A stretch of 64,000 nt of DNA from Mesorhizobium loti (GTDB taxonomy: Bacteria; Pseudomonadota; Alphaproteobacteria; Rhizobiales; Rhizobiaceae), in assembly GCF_001510895.1 (NCBI RefSeq), contig NZ_LPWA01000164.1, positions 122,645 through 186,644 of the forward strand, given 5' to 3'. Positions 18,414 to 27,742 of this stretch are shown here, piece by piece; the first letter of the stretch is position 1; every line of letters starts with the position of its first letter. The translations under genes and the position numbers were made by a program. The notes beneath the pieces are model-generated. The model did not search any database, was not told the DNA's origin, and was given only the letters and a program-made list of their open reading frames with translations.

Positions 18414-19284
18414 GGCCGGGCCTCCATGCCTTGTCGGCGGCGGCGATCTCGGCCGTGAGCCCCGCGAGCACGGTTTCGTCCACGGGCTTCAGCGATGCAT
18501 ACGGATCGGTGTAGCGCGGCGTCGCCGCGATCAGCGCGCGTGTATAGGGATGCTGCGGTGCCGCGAAAAGCTGGGCGGTGTCGGCCTCCTCGACCACCTT
18601 GCCGGCATAGAGCACCGACACTTTCTGGCTGATCTTGGCGACGACGCCGAGATCGTGGGTCACGAACAGGATCGCCGTGCCGTGGTCGCGCTGCAGCTGC
18701 GCGATCAGCCGCAGGATCTGCTTCTGCACGGTCACGTCGAGCGCCGTCGTCGGCTCGTCGGCGACGATCAGCCTGGGTTCGGCGGCGAAGGCCGCCGCGA
18801 TCAGCACGCGCTGGCGCATGCCGCCGGACAATTCGTGCGGATAGCATTTCAGCACGCGCTCTGGGTCGCGGATCTGCACCTCGTCGAGCAGCTGGCGGAT
18901 ACGGCCGTCGGCTCGCTCGCCGCTCCAGCCGAGGATGCGCACCAGCCGGTCGGTCATCTGCGGGCCGATGCGGCGCGACGGGTTGAGGGCGGTGAGCGGA
19001 TCCTGTGGGATCAGCGCGGTGCGGGCGCCGATCAAATTCCGCCGTGCCTTGGCATCGAGCTTGCCGAGATCCTGACCCTCGATCAGCATCTCGCCTTCGA
19101 CGATGCGCACGCTTTTCGGCAGGACGCCGAGCACCGCCTTGCCGATCATCGTCTTGCCGGCGCCGCTCTCGCCGACCAGCGCGCGCACCTCGCCGGGCTG
19201 GACGGTGAGCGAGACCGAGCGCAGCACGCGCTGGCCGTTGAGCAGCACGGCGCTCAAGCAGCGGATTTCGAGACACGCGCTCAT
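18406..19284 (-). CDS. Peptide-type ABC transporter ATPase (DppD-like)
   Basis: ATPase of 292 residues: Walker A GESGAGKTM, ALIPQDPLTALNP, signature LSGGMRQR, Walker B LIVADEPTTALD, ILFVTHDLGVV, and the PET-family C-terminal extension (QHPYTRALIAATP). The start MSACLEIRC at 19284 overlaps the permease stop as ATGA. Together with the frame-disrupted partner it energises the permeases encoded upstream in this minus-strand operon. Confidence 0.9.
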   Translation of the reverse strand: MSACLEIRCLSAVLLNGQRVLRSVSLTVQPGEVRALVGESGAGKTMIGKAVLGVLPKSVRIVEGEMLIEGQDLGKLDAKARRNLIGARTALIPQDPLTALNPSRRIGPQMTDRLVRILGWSGERADGRIRQLLDEVQIRDPERVLKCYPHELSGGMRQRVLIAAAFAAEPRLIVADEPTTALDVTVQKQILRLIAQLQRDHGTAILFVTHDLGVVAKISQKVSVLYAGKVVEEADTAQLFAAPQHPYTRALIAATPRYTDPYASLKPVDETVLAGLTAEIAAADKAWRPGHG

Positions 19285-20129
19285 CGCAGCACCGGATCGA
19301 AGCGCGCTTTCAATCCCTCGCCGAACTGGCTGAAGGAGAGAACGGTGAGGATCAAAGTGATCAGCGGGAACACCAGCACCCACCAGGCCTGGTGGATCGA
19401 CAGGCGGCCCTCGGCGATGATGCCGCCCCAAGTCGGATCGTCGGTCGAGATCGACAGGTTGACGAAGGAGAGGATCGCCTCGACGATGACGGCAATGCCC
19501 ATTTCGAGCGACAGCAGCGCAATCACCGAAGGCACGACGTTCGGCAGCACCTCGCGCAGCATGATGCCGATGCGGCCATAGCCGGCGATGCGCGCGCTTT
19601 CGACATAGTCCATCCGCGCCTGGCTCATCGCCTCGGCGCGGATCACCCGGCAGAAGCGCGTCCAGTCGATGACGGCGATGGCGATGATGACGGAGCTCAG
19701 GCCGGTGCCCAGCACCGCGACCAGAAGGATCGCGAACAGCACCGGCGGGAACGCCATCCAGACATCGACGACGCGCGAGATGATGCGGTCGGCCCAGCCG
19801 CCGAAATAGCCGGCGACCAGCCCCAGCGCCGAGCCGATGAGACAGGCCGAGGTCGCCGCGGCGAAAGCGACGATGAAGGCGATGCGGCCGCCGAAGATCA
19901 GGCGAGACAAGAGGTCCCGGCCAAGGCTGTCGGTGCCCAGCCAATAGCCGGGCTCGGCGCCGTCCAGCCAGAAGGGCGGCAGCCGCTCCAGCATCAGGTC
20001 CTGCGCCAGCGGGTCCTGCGGCGCGATCAACGGCGCGAAGATGGCTGCAAGCAGCGCTAGTAGCAGCCAGCCGCCGGCCAGCCACAGCCGCGGGCTCAAA
20101 CCGCGTCGCGAGATCCGGGCCTCAGCCAT
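19281..20129 (-). CDS. Peptide-type ABC transporter permease (DppC-like)
   Basis: Permease of 282 residues with an N-terminal helix, WLGTDSLGRDLLSRLIFG, and the EAA loop ESARIAGYGRIGIMLREVLPN. The ATG at 20129 (MAEARISRRG) lies 8 bp inside the end of the preceding permease gene. Substrate type is unknown. The position beside aromatic-catabolic genes suggests that this peptide/nickel-class system may import an aromatic compound or conjugate rather than peptides. Confidence 0.88.
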   Translation of the reverse strand: MAEARISRRGLSPRLWLAGGWLLLALLAAIFAPLIAPQDPLAQDLMLERLPPFWLDGAEPGYWLGTDSLGRDLLSRLIFGGRIAFIVAFAAATSACLIGSALGLVAGYFGGWADRIISRVVDVWMAFPPVLFAILLVAVLGTGLSSVIIAIAVIDWTRFCRVIRAEAMSQARMDYVESARIAGYGRIGIMLREVLPNVVPSVIALLSLEMGIAVIVEAILSFVNLSISTDDPTWGGIIAEGRLSIHQAWWVLVFPLITLILTVLSFSQFGEGLKARFDPVLR

Positions 20130-21129
20130 GACGCAGCCTCGGATTGAGCAGCGCATACATCATGTCGACGGCGAGGTTGATCAGCACAAAGAGCAACGCG
20201 AAGACCAGCACGATGCCCTGGATCAGCGGCAGGTCGCGGTTGATGACGGCGTCGATCGCCATGTTGCCGAGGCCTTCATAGGAAAACAGCCGCTCGACAA
20301 TGACCGTGCCGCCGATGAGGAAGGTGAATTGCACGCCGACCAGTGTCAGCGTCGGTAGCGCCGCGTTCTTCAGCGCCTCGCGCAGGATGACCTGCGTCTC
20401 GGAAAAACCTTTGACCCTCGCCAGCACGACATAGTCGAGGTCGAGCACTTCCTTCAGCGACTGTTTCAAGAGCTGCGCGATGATCGCCGCCAGCGGCAGC
20501 GCCAAGGCCACGGCCGGCATCAGCATGTGCTTGAGCAGGTCCCAGGTGAGGTCGAAGCGCAGCCGAAGGATGCTTTCGACAAGGTAGAACTGGGTGACGA
20601 AGGGCAGGTCGAGCTGCGGCGACACCCGGCCGGAGATGTCGAATACAGGCACCAGCACGCCGAAGAGCAGGATCAGCACCAGGCCCCAAAGGAAATCGGG
20701 GATGGAAAGCGTCGCGCCGCTGGCGATGTCGATCCCGGCCTCGACTGCCGTGCCGCGTGAGCGCGCGCCGATTATCGCGGTCGTGCCGCCGATCGCCACT
20801 GCCATTAGCAGCGCCACCGTCGCCAGCTCCAGCGTCGCCGGCAGCCGGTTGAAGACCAGGTCGAGCACATCCTGGCGCAGCGAGATCGAGGTGCCGAAAT
20901 CGCCGTGCAGCACGCCGGCGAGCCAGATGAAGAATTGCTGCACGATGCCCTTGTCCAGCCCATAGAGCGCACGCAGCCGAGCGATGTCTTCATTGCTGGC
21001 GCCGGGCGGCAGCATCATCGCGATCGGATCGCCGGGCGCGACGCGGATGACGACGAACACGACGACGGCGACGCCAAACAGCGTCACCAGCATCGTCAGG
21101 AGACGAACGAGGAATCTCTGCAGCAGCAT
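20122..21129 (-). CDS. Peptide-type ABC transporter permease (DppB-like)
   Basis: Permease of 335 residues starting MLLQRFLVRLLTMLVTLFG, with RVAPGDPIAMMLPPGAS, HGDFGTSISLRQDV and the EAA segment LARVKGFSETQVILREALKN. It follows the binding-protein gene after 88 bp and couples to the next permease by overlap. Confidence 0.88.
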   Translation of the reverse strand: MLLQRFLVRLLTMLVTLFGVAVVVFVVIRVAPGDPIAMMLPPGASNEDIARLRALYGLDKGIVQQFFIWLAGVLHGDFGTSISLRQDVLDLVFNRLPATLELATVALLMAVAIGGTTAIIGARSRGTAVEAGIDIASGATLSIPDFLWGLVLILLFGVLVPVFDISGRVSPQLDLPFVTQFYLVESILRLRFDLTWDLLKHMLMPAVALALPLAAIIAQLLKQSLKEVLDLDYVVLARVKGFSETQVILREALKNAALPTLTLVGVQFTFLIGGTVIVERLFSYEGLGNMAIDAVINRDLPLIQGIVLVFALLFVLINLAVDMMYALLNPRLRHG

Positions 21130-21217
21130 CTGCCCTTACGTCCGGATGAACCGTATGCCCGGATGAAAATGCGCGCCGTCTCGCGGACGGCGCGCGTGGC
21201 AATCCAAGCCCCGACGA

Positions 21218-22744
21218 TCAGGCCGGGGTCATCAGCGCCGGCAGCAGCGCGCCGGACACATGCTGCACGACATTGACCTTCTTCGAGTGCACGATCGGCT
21301 GCGCATACTGCATCAGCGGCAGCACATAGGCCTGCTCGGCGATGTATTTGTCGACCGCCTTCCAGCCGGCGATGCGCTTGGCCTCGTCCTTCTCGCCCCA
21401 CAGCGGATTGATCATGTCGATCAGGTCCTGGCTGTCCCACACCGAATGCGGGCTCGGACCGTACATGGCGAAGCCGGTGGAGGTGGTCGGGTCGCCGATC
21501 GCATTGCCCCAATTGTAGAAGGCGGCCGGCGCCAGCTTGTCGGCGGCGCGCAATTCGTAATGCTTGGCGATCTCGTAGACCTCGATATTGGCCTCGATGC
21601 CGACCTTGCGCCACATGCCGACGATCGCCTGGATCATCTCATAGTCCTTGGGCTTGAAGCCCTTGGTCGTCTGTATCGTGAACTTGACCGGCTTCTTCGG
21701 CGAATAGCCGGAAGCGGCAAGCAACTCCTTGGCCTTTTCCGGATTGTGCTCGACCTTGATCGACGGATCGAAAGCCGTGTATTCCGGCGTCTCCAGCGTC
21801 GCGATCGGCTGGCCGTAACCGCGCAGCAGCCGCTTGACCAGCAGCTCCTTGTCCACCGCTATCACGGCCGCCTGGCGGACGTTCTTGTCCAGCATCGCCT
21901 CGATGTCGTTGAAGAAGATCATGCCGATGTCGGAGACATTCTTGATCGAGCCGGCGAGCCCGTCCTTGGCGATCAGCCGGTCGTATTCCTCGTAAGGAAT
22001 TTCGAGCGTCACCTGCGAGGAACCGGACTCGATCTCGGCGACACGGCTCGCCGCGTCGGTGACGAACTTGATCGTCACATTCTCGAAGGCCGGCTTGTTG
22101 CCCCAATAGTGCGGATTGGCCTTGAGCCGCAGGAAGGCGTTGCGCTCGAACTTGTCGACCATATAGGGGCCGGTGCCGATCGGCGCCTTTTCAAAACCTT
22201 CGGCGCCGACCTTTTCGTAATAGGCTTTTGGCAGGATGTAGCCGGTCAGGAACGACATCCATTTGAAATAAACCGGGTCGAACTGGACGACGTCGCCGGT
22301 GATCTTGTTGGCGTCGATCTTGAAGTTGTTGACGTTCTTCCAGACGAACTGGATCGGATTGCCCGCCTTCTCGTCGCCGGCGCGCTGCAGCGACCAAACC
22401 ACGTCCTCGGCCGTGAAAGGCGAGCCGTCATGCCATTTCACGCCATCGCGCACCGTCATCATCACCTTGGTGCGGTCGTCGTTCCAGCCCCATTCGGTGA
22501 GCAGGCCGGGCGTGAAGGAGAGATCCGGCTTTTGCGGGATGAACTGGTCGAACACCGACTGGTAGAGACCCTGGATGGTCGGGTTCACCGCCGAAGGCCC
22601 GGTCGTCGGGTCCCAGGACGGCAGGTTGACATTATAGGCGATGGTGAGCTCATCCGCCGCCTTCGCCGCTTTCGGCAGGCCAAGCGTCGCCGCGCCCAGC
22701 GCTGCCGCGCCGTAACCGAGCAAATCGCGTCTGTTGATGGTCAT
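21218..22744 (-). CDS. Peptide-type ABC transporter substrate-binding protein (Tat signal)
   Basis: A 508-residue SBP_bac_5 protein. The N terminus MTINRRDLLGYGAAALG has a twin-arginine motif and the signal ends KAAKA near residue 29, so export is probably by Tat. The mature part has TVRDGVKWHDGSPFTAEDVVWSL and the family's PIGTGPYMVDKF. It is the first gene of a B-C-D-F series. The ligand is unknown; the flanking FAD oxidoreductase and cyclase genes suggest an aromatic acid. Confidence 0.88.
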   Translation of the reverse strand: MTINRRDLLGYGAAALGAATLGLPKAAKAADELTIAYNVNLPSWDPTTGPSAVNPTIQGLYQSVFDQFIPQKPDLSFTPGLLTEWGWNDDRTKVMMTVRDGVKWHDGSPFTAEDVVWSLQRAGDEKAGNPIQFVWKNVNNFKIDANKITGDVVQFDPVYFKWMSFLTGYILPKAYYEKVGAEGFEKAPIGTGPYMVDKFERNAFLRLKANPHYWGNKPAFENVTIKFVTDAASRVAEIESGSSQVTLEIPYEEYDRLIAKDGLAGSIKNVSDIGMIFFNDIEAMLDKNVRQAAVIAVDKELLVKRLLRGYGQPIATLETPEYTAFDPSIKVEHNPEKAKELLAASGYSPKKPVKFTIQTTKGFKPKDYEMIQAIVGMWRKVGIEANIEVYEIAKHYELRAADKLAPAAFYNWGNAIGDPTTSTGFAMYGPSPHSVWDSQDLIDMINPLWGEKDEAKRIAGWKAVDKYIAEQAYVLPLMQYAQPIVHSKKVNVVQHVSGALLPALMTPA

Positions 22745-22864
22745 GGTCGTTCCCCTTGTTGGTTGTCTGTCATTGTCTGCGCGGCGTTTTTCATTGGTCG
22801 GTTCAGGTTGGTGGGCAACCGCGCCTTGCCCGCTTTCAACTGAGAGTCCCCGGAAATCCTCGGC

Positions 22865-24439
22865 TCAATGTCCTCCCAGCTGTTGCGCGAGCATGAAGCC
22901 CGAGCCGGCGCCCGTGCCGGCGCCGGGCCATGTCGCGGCGCCGGTAAGGTAGAGGTTGGAGACCGGCGTGTTCCAACGCGCGAAGCCGCGCGCCGGCCGA
23001 AAGAGAAAATTCTGCGCCAGATGATGGCTGCCGCAGATCTGGTCGCCGCCGACGAGGTTCGGGTTCTCGCGCTCGAGGTCGAGCGGCGAGAACACGGCCC
23101 GGCCCAGGATTGTCTTGCGCAGGCCCGGTGCGTAGCTCTCGATGATGTCCAGCACGCGCTCGGCGTACGTGTCCTTGACCGTGTCCCAGTGACCCGGCGC
23201 GATCTTTCCGGCGGCATCGCCAAGGATTTCCGCCGGCAGCATGCGCACCTGGACCCACAGCACGTGCTTGCCTTCCGGTGCCCGCGAGGGATCGATGGTC
23301 GTTGGCTGTCCGACGACCAGCACCGGCTGGTCGGGCAGAAGACCGGCGATCGCCTGCTGATAGGTGCGCGACATGGCGTCGACCGAGGGCGCCAGATGCA
23401 CATAGGCGAACCGGCGAAGCTCGGCGCCGGCGCTCCAGTCCGGCCGGTCGTCGAGCGCCAGATGGATCATCATCGTGCCCGGCGCATGGCGGAACTTTTT
23501 CATAGCCGCATCGAAGCCGACATCGCCGGACCCGTTGGGCAGAAGCTTGCCCGGAAGCGCTCCTGGCGCGACGCCTGCAATGATGGCCTTGCTCGCGACA
23601 TGGGTTTCGCCCGACGCCAGCCGCACGCCGGTCGCCCGGCCGCCAGCCACCGTTATCTCCGCCACTTCCGCGCCGGTGACGATCGTGCCGCCGGCCGTTT
23701 TGACCATGCCGGAGAGCGCGCGGATGATGGTGTCGGCGCCGCCCTTGCCGAGCACCATGCCGAAACTCTGGTTGGCCATCGATTCCAGATAGGGGAAGAC
23801 GGCACCGCCGGCGATGTCGGGCGCGAAGTCGAGATGCATGCCCCAGGCGGCGAGCGTGGACCTGACATGCGGTGCCTCGAAATTTTCCTCGAGCCACGCG
23901 CGTGGCGAGGAAAGCAGCAGCCGGCCGGTGTCGAGCGCACCGCCAAGGCCTTTCTTGCGCCACAGCCTCCAGGCCATGCCGGCAAGCGCCCGCGCACTCA
24001 TCGGCGAACCCAGAAGCCGGAACAGATGCTCGGCTTCACCGGGGAAAGCGGCGACCAGCCGGCGCCATGTGGCGGCATCGGCGGCGGAAAACGCCGCCAG
24101 CCGCGAAGCGGTCTTTTCGAGGTCATTGCTGACGCCGAACCATTTGCCGTCGGGAAAAGCGCTGGCGAAACAGTCGACGACGGGCGCGAATTCCAGCCCG
24201 TGGTTTTTCAATTCATTTGCATATTTCCGGTGGAAGGCCGAGCCGGCGAACAGGCTCAGATTCATCGCGCCGAAATCGTGCCGGAAGCCGGGAAGCGTGT
24301 ATTCGGCGGTGCGGACAGCGCCGCCGATCGTCTGGGCGCGTTCGAAAACCGCTGTTTTCCAGCCTTTGAGCGCCAGATGCGCGGCGCAGGCCAGACTGTT
24401 GTGGCCCGCACCGACAAAGATGGCGTCGAACTCGCTCAC
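22865..24439 (-). CDS. Phytoene-dehydrogenase-like FAD oxidoreductase (paralog 1)
   Basis: A 524-residue NAD(P)/FAD-dependent oxidoreductase of the amine-oxidase/CrtI superfamily. The dinucleotide-binding motif is FVGAGHNSLACAAHLALKG followed by FERAQTIGGAVRT, and the C-terminal FAD segment is GAATWPGAGTGAGSGFMLAQ. I prefer GTG 24439 (VSEFDAIFVGAG, purine-rich GGGGCAGGGC before it) to the TTG at 24451. A second copy of this family (25641-27211) lies beyond the cyclase gene. Carotenoid genes are absent, so a role in aromatic or indole oxidation is more likely than carotenoid synthesis. Confidence 0.8.
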   Translation of the reverse strand: MSEFDAIFVGAGHNSLACAAHLALKGWKTAVFERAQTIGGAVRTAEYTLPGFRHDFGAMNLSLFAGSAFHRKYANELKNHGLEFAPVVDCFASAFPDGKWFGVSNDLEKTASRLAAFSAADAATWRRLVAAFPGEAEHLFRLLGSPMSARALAGMAWRLWRKKGLGGALDTGRLLLSSPRAWLEENFEAPHVRSTLAAWGMHLDFAPDIAGGAVFPYLESMANQSFGMVLGKGGADTIIRALSGMVKTAGGTIVTGAEVAEITVAGGRATGVRLASGETHVASKAIIAGVAPGALPGKLLPNGSGDVGFDAAMKKFRHAPGTMMIHLALDDRPDWSAGAELRRFAYVHLAPSVDAMSRTYQQAIAGLLPDQPVLVVGQPTTIDPSRAPEGKHVLWVQVRMLPAEILGDAAGKIAPGHWDTVKDTYAERVLDIIESYAPGLRKTILGRAVFSPLDLERENPNLVGGDQICGSHHLAQNFLFRPARGFARWNTPVSNLYLTGAATWPGAGTGAGSGFMLAQQLGGH

Positions 24440-24557
24440 GCCCTGCCCCAAAATGCTTTATGCTTAAAGATAATTGCAGATGCATATGTTTTCGTCTAGT
24501 AGGATATTAAGGGCCGCAACGAGCCTTGATCGTCACGAACAAGAGGGAACAAAGACC
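24440..24557. promoter_or_regulatory. Divergent promoter region with motif shared with 16851-16881
   Basis: This 118-bp AT-rich gap separates the divergent FAD oxidoreductase and cyclase genes. GCTTAAAG-ATAATTG at 24462-24476 repeats blocks found at 16863-16881, and TATGC/GCATA flank it at 24459 and 24482. It is a reasonable MarR target; no -35/-10 pair is assigned. Confidence 0.4.
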
Positions 24558-25349
24558 ATGGACACGCAAAAACTCCTCGGCGAAGTCGCCGGCCAGCTGC
24601 TTTCGGGCGCCATCAAGGTGGTCGACCTGTCGGCGCCGCTTGGGCCGGACACGCCGCTGATCAAGCTGCCGCCGGAACTCGCCGTCGACACGCCGAAGGT
24701 CGAGATCCACGCCATCTCCAAATATGACAAGAACGGTCCGTGGTGGGCCTGGAACTGGCTGAAACTCGGCGAGCATTCGGGCACGCATTTCGACGCGCCG
24801 CAGCACTGGATCACCGGCAAGGACTATCCGGACGGCGCAACCGACACCATTCCGGCGCAGAACTTCGTCGGCCCGGTCAATGTCATCGATTGCTCCAAGG
24901 AAGCCGCCGCCGATCACGACTTCCTGCTCACCGTCGACCACATCAAGGCCTGGGAAGCCAAGCATGGCGCGATCAACCCCGGCGAATGGGTGGTGATGCG
25001 CACCGACTGGTACAAGCGCAACGGCTCCGAAGCCGAATTCCTCAACGCCAACGAGACCGGTCCGCACACGCCCGGTCCGACGGCCGAAGCCATTCAGTTC
25101 CTGATAGCCAAGGACATCAAGGGCTGGGGCAGCGAGACGATCGGCACCGATGCCGGCAAGGCCGGCGGCATGGAGCCGCCGTTTCCTGCGCACACGCTGA
25201 TGCACAAGGCCAACCGCTACGGGCTGGCCAGCCTCTGCAACCTTGACCAGCTGCCGCCGAAAGGCGCGATCCTGATCGCCGCCCCGCTCAAGATCGAGCA
25301 CGGCACCGGCAGTCCGATCCGCGCGCTGGCGCTGGTGCCGGGCAAGTAG
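24558..25349 (+). CDS. Cyclase family metal hydrolase (kynurenine formamidase / isatin hydrolase-like)
   Basis: A 263-residue PF04199-type hydrolase. The metal-binding signature HSGTHFDAPQHW is at about residues 73-84, preceded by a tryptophan-rich WWAWNWLKLGE and followed by FVGPVNVIDCS and GEWVVMRTDW. Members open amide or lactam bonds (N-formylkynurenine, isatin) using Mn/Zn. The isatin hydrolase alternative fits the neighbours: aminobenzoyl-CoA monooxygenase, indolepyruvate oxidoreductase-like genes and MarR proteins. The ATG is preceded by AGAGGGAAC. Divergent from the FAD oxidoreductase gene. Confidence 0.8.
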   Translation: MDTQKLLGEVAGQLLSGAIKVVDLSAPLGPDTPLIKLPPELAVDTPKVEIHAISKYDKNGPWWAWNWLKLGEHSGTHFDAPQHWITGKDYPDGATDTIPAQNFVGPVNVIDCSKEAAADHDFLLTVDHIKAWEAKHGAINPGEWVVMRTDWYKRNGSEAEFLNANETGPHTPGPTAEAIQFLIAKDIKGWGSETIGTDAGKAGGMEPPFPAHTLMHKANRYGLASLCNLDQLPPKGAILIAAPLKIEHGTGSPIRALALVPGK

Positions 25350-25439
25350 GCGAGGTGGCGGTCTTCGGGAGAAGATCATGCTCGAGGGCAATATCGTGAT
25401 GATGGATAGGGGGTGGCAGCCTTGCAGCGCTGGCGCTCA

Positions 25440-25596
25440 CCCCCCTCTGTCCTGCCGGACATCTCCCCCACAAGGGGGGAGATCAGCCCTCATCGCGGCT
25501 TTCGCTAATCTGAAACGTCGCAAGAATGAGCGGGGCGCCTCAACTGCCAATCTCCCCCCTTGTTGGGGAGATGTCCGGCAGGACAGAGGGGGGCGC
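25440..25596. repeat. Palindromic intergenic mosaic element (complete copy)
   Basis: About 157 bp with the same inverted arms as the 12254 copy (CCCCCCTCTGTCCTGCCGGA and its complement ending GAGGGGGGCGC). Each arm contains an inner hairpin (CTCCCCC-ACAA-GGGGGGAG; CTCCCCCC-TTGTT-GGGGAG). It fills most of the 291-bp gap between the cyclase gene and the second FAD oxidoreductase gene. Its GCTTTCGCTAATCTG interior matches other copies loosely. Confidence 0.85.
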
Positions 25597-25640
25597 GAAG
25601 GAACGCCCGCTTGCGCGATTGAGGCGAAGGGCATCCCCCA

Positions 25641-27211
25641 ATGACCGCCCCCGATCACATCATCGTCGGCAGCGGCATCAACGCCCTGGTCTGCGCGGCG
25701 ATGCTGGGCGCCAAGGGCGAGAGCGTGCTCGTGCTCGAGCGCAACGACCGCATCGGCGGCTGCATGCGCACCGAGGAGATCACGGCGCCCGGCTTCGTCC
25801 ATGACGTGATGGCGACGACCTTCGTGCTGTTCATCACCTCGCCGGCCTTTGCCGCGCTCGGCAAGGACCTTACGCGGCACGGACTTGAATTCTGCCACAC
25901 AGCCACGCCAACCGGCGTGCTGCGGCCCGACGGCAGCCATGCGGTGCTGACCACCGACCGCGCCGCCAATATCGCGGCGCTGAACGCAATTGCGTCCGGC
26001 GACGGCGACCGCCACGGCGGCGATGTCGGCGACATCGAGCGCAATGCCGGGCTGCTCTTCGGCCTGCTCGGCGGGGCGCTCTGGTCCTATCCGACGACGA
26101 AGCTCATGGCCGGCGAGGCCTGGCGACGCGGCCCGCGCAACCTCGCCGCCTTCCTCGGCGAGGCGCTGGTGCCCGCCAGGGGTTGGCTGGAAACCGCCTA
26201 TACGTCCGACACGGTTCGCGCGCTCTGGGCGCCCTGGGTGTTGCATGCCGGGCTCGGCCCGGAAGACGCTTTTTCCGGCCAGATCGCCAAGGTCATCGCC
26301 TTCGCGCTGGAGGCTGCCGGCGCGCCGATCGTCAAGGGCGGTGCGAAAAACCTGCTCGCCGCCTTCGAAGCGCTGATCAAGGAGCGCGGCGGCGAAATCC
26401 GCATCAATGCCGACGTCGCCTCGATCGCTCAGAAAGGTGGCCGCGCCGTCGGCGTTCAGCTCGCCTCCGGCGAGACGCTGACAGCGGCAAAGAGCGTCAT
26501 CTGCTCGGTCACGCCAACCCAGCTTTACGGTCGCTTGCTCGGCAACGCTGCCCCAAAGCGCGACGTCGACGCGACGCGCGAATATCGCTACGGCAAGGGC
26601 AACTTCCAGATCCACTATGCGCTCAACAAGCCGCCGGCCTGGCGCGGCGAGGGCCTCGACAAGGTTGCGCTGCTGCATCTGACGCCGGGGCTCGACGCGT
26701 CTCGAAGGCCTGCAACGAGGCGGTGCGCGGCCTGCTGCCGGAAGTGCCGACCATTTGCGTCGGCCAGCCGCATGCGCTCGACCCGTCGCGCTGCCCGGAA
26801 GGCAAGGCGATCCTGTGGCTGCAACTGCCCGAGGCGCCGCGCGTTGTCAAAGGCGATGCGGCGGGCCAGTTGGAGACACCGGCTGACGGACGATGGAGCG
26901 ACGCGTTGCGCGAAGCCTATGCCGATAGGGTCGAGGCGATCCTCGCCCACCACATCGACGGTTTTCGCGACACCGTGATCGCGCGCCGCGCCTATTCGCC
27001 GGCCGATCTCGAAGCGATGAACATCAACCTCGTCGGCGGCGACCCCTATGGCGGCTCGTCGACCATCGACCAATCCTTCCTGTGGCGGCCCTTCAAGGCC
27101 AGCCGCAACCACGAGACCGCTATCCAAGGCCTCTACCATATCGGCGCCTCGACCCATCCGGGCGCCGGCCTCGGCGGCGGCTCCGGCTTCCTTTTGGCGG
27201 GGAGGCTCTGA
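25641..27211 (+). pseudogene. Phytoene-dehydrogenase-like FAD oxidoreductase (paralog 2), frame-disrupted
   Basis: With one base restored this is a 523-residue paralog of the gene at 22865. The N terminus is IIVGSGINALVCAAMLGAKG with LERNDRIGGCMRTEE, the middle is HLTPGLDGVSKACNEAVRG after correction, and the C terminus is GASTHPGAGLGGGSGFLLAG. The frame breaks near 26697, where GACGCGTC reads GAC-GGC-GTC if one G is added. Both halves are otherwise well conserved, so a sequencing deletion is favoured. It ends with TGATG, overlapping the MarR start. The two paralogs may form a complex or act on successive intermediates. Confidence 0.82.
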
Positions 27212-27693
27212 TGGAGCAGAAGCTTCCCGAAAGGCGCCAGCGCATCTCGACCCTCGGCGAGATCGGCCTGCAGCAATTCGCGCCCTATCTGATGAACCGC
27301 ATCATGGGCCGCTACAACGCCACCTTGCGCGAGGATTTCCGCAAGCAGGGCCTGACCATCCCGCAGGTGCGCACGCTGGCCGTGCTCTCGGTCACCGACG
27401 GCGTCACCGTCAACGACCTCTCGGTCTATACGGTGATCGAGCAGTCGACCCTGAGCCGGACGCTGGACGCGCTGGAGGGACAGGGCCTCGTGAGGCGCGA
27501 GCAGGGCGTCACCGACAGCCGCTTCCGCCATGTGTTCCTGACGGATGATGGACGGGCGCTCTTCACCCGCGCCTGGCCCGCAATGCACGATGCCTTCGAA
27601 GCGATGTTCGAAGGCGTCGACGATGTCGAATATGCCGCGCTGATCGCGATTCTGCAGAAGATGCTGAAGAACATCCGCAAGCACGACATTTGA
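27211..27693 (+). CDS. MarR family transcriptional regulator
   Basis: A 160-residue MarR protein: N-terminal helix FAPYLMNRIMGRYNATLRED, winged-helix VNDLSVYTVIEQSTLSRTLDALEGQGLV and wing GVTDSRFRHVFLT. It has GGGGAGG before the ATG and overlaps the FAD oxidoreductase stop (TGATG). It stands 49 bp before the indolepyruvate oxidoreductase-like genes and may control both them and the divergent promoter at 24440-24557. Confidence 0.87.
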   Translation: MEQKLPERRQRISTLGEIGLQQFAPYLMNRIMGRYNATLREDFRKQGLTIPQVRTLAVLSVTDGVTVNDLSVYTVIEQSTLSRTLDALEGQGLVRREQGVTDSRFRHVFLTDDGRALFTRAWPAMHDAFEAMFEGVDDVEYAALIAILQKMLKNIRKHDI

Positions 27694-27742
27694 GTTTGAC
27701 GTACGCGCCGCCGAATAACGGTGGCAACGGAAGGAGGCAGAG

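Noticed and set aside
25440..25596. CRISPR array
   Set aside because: The repeated blocks are inverted arms of one element; no regular direct repeats with spacers and no cas genes exist in the window.
22865..27211. Carotenoid biosynthesis locus
   Set aside because: Two CrtI-like FAD proteins are present, but there is no phytoene synthase, cyclase of the Crt type or prenyltransferase; the neighbours are aromatic-catabolic.
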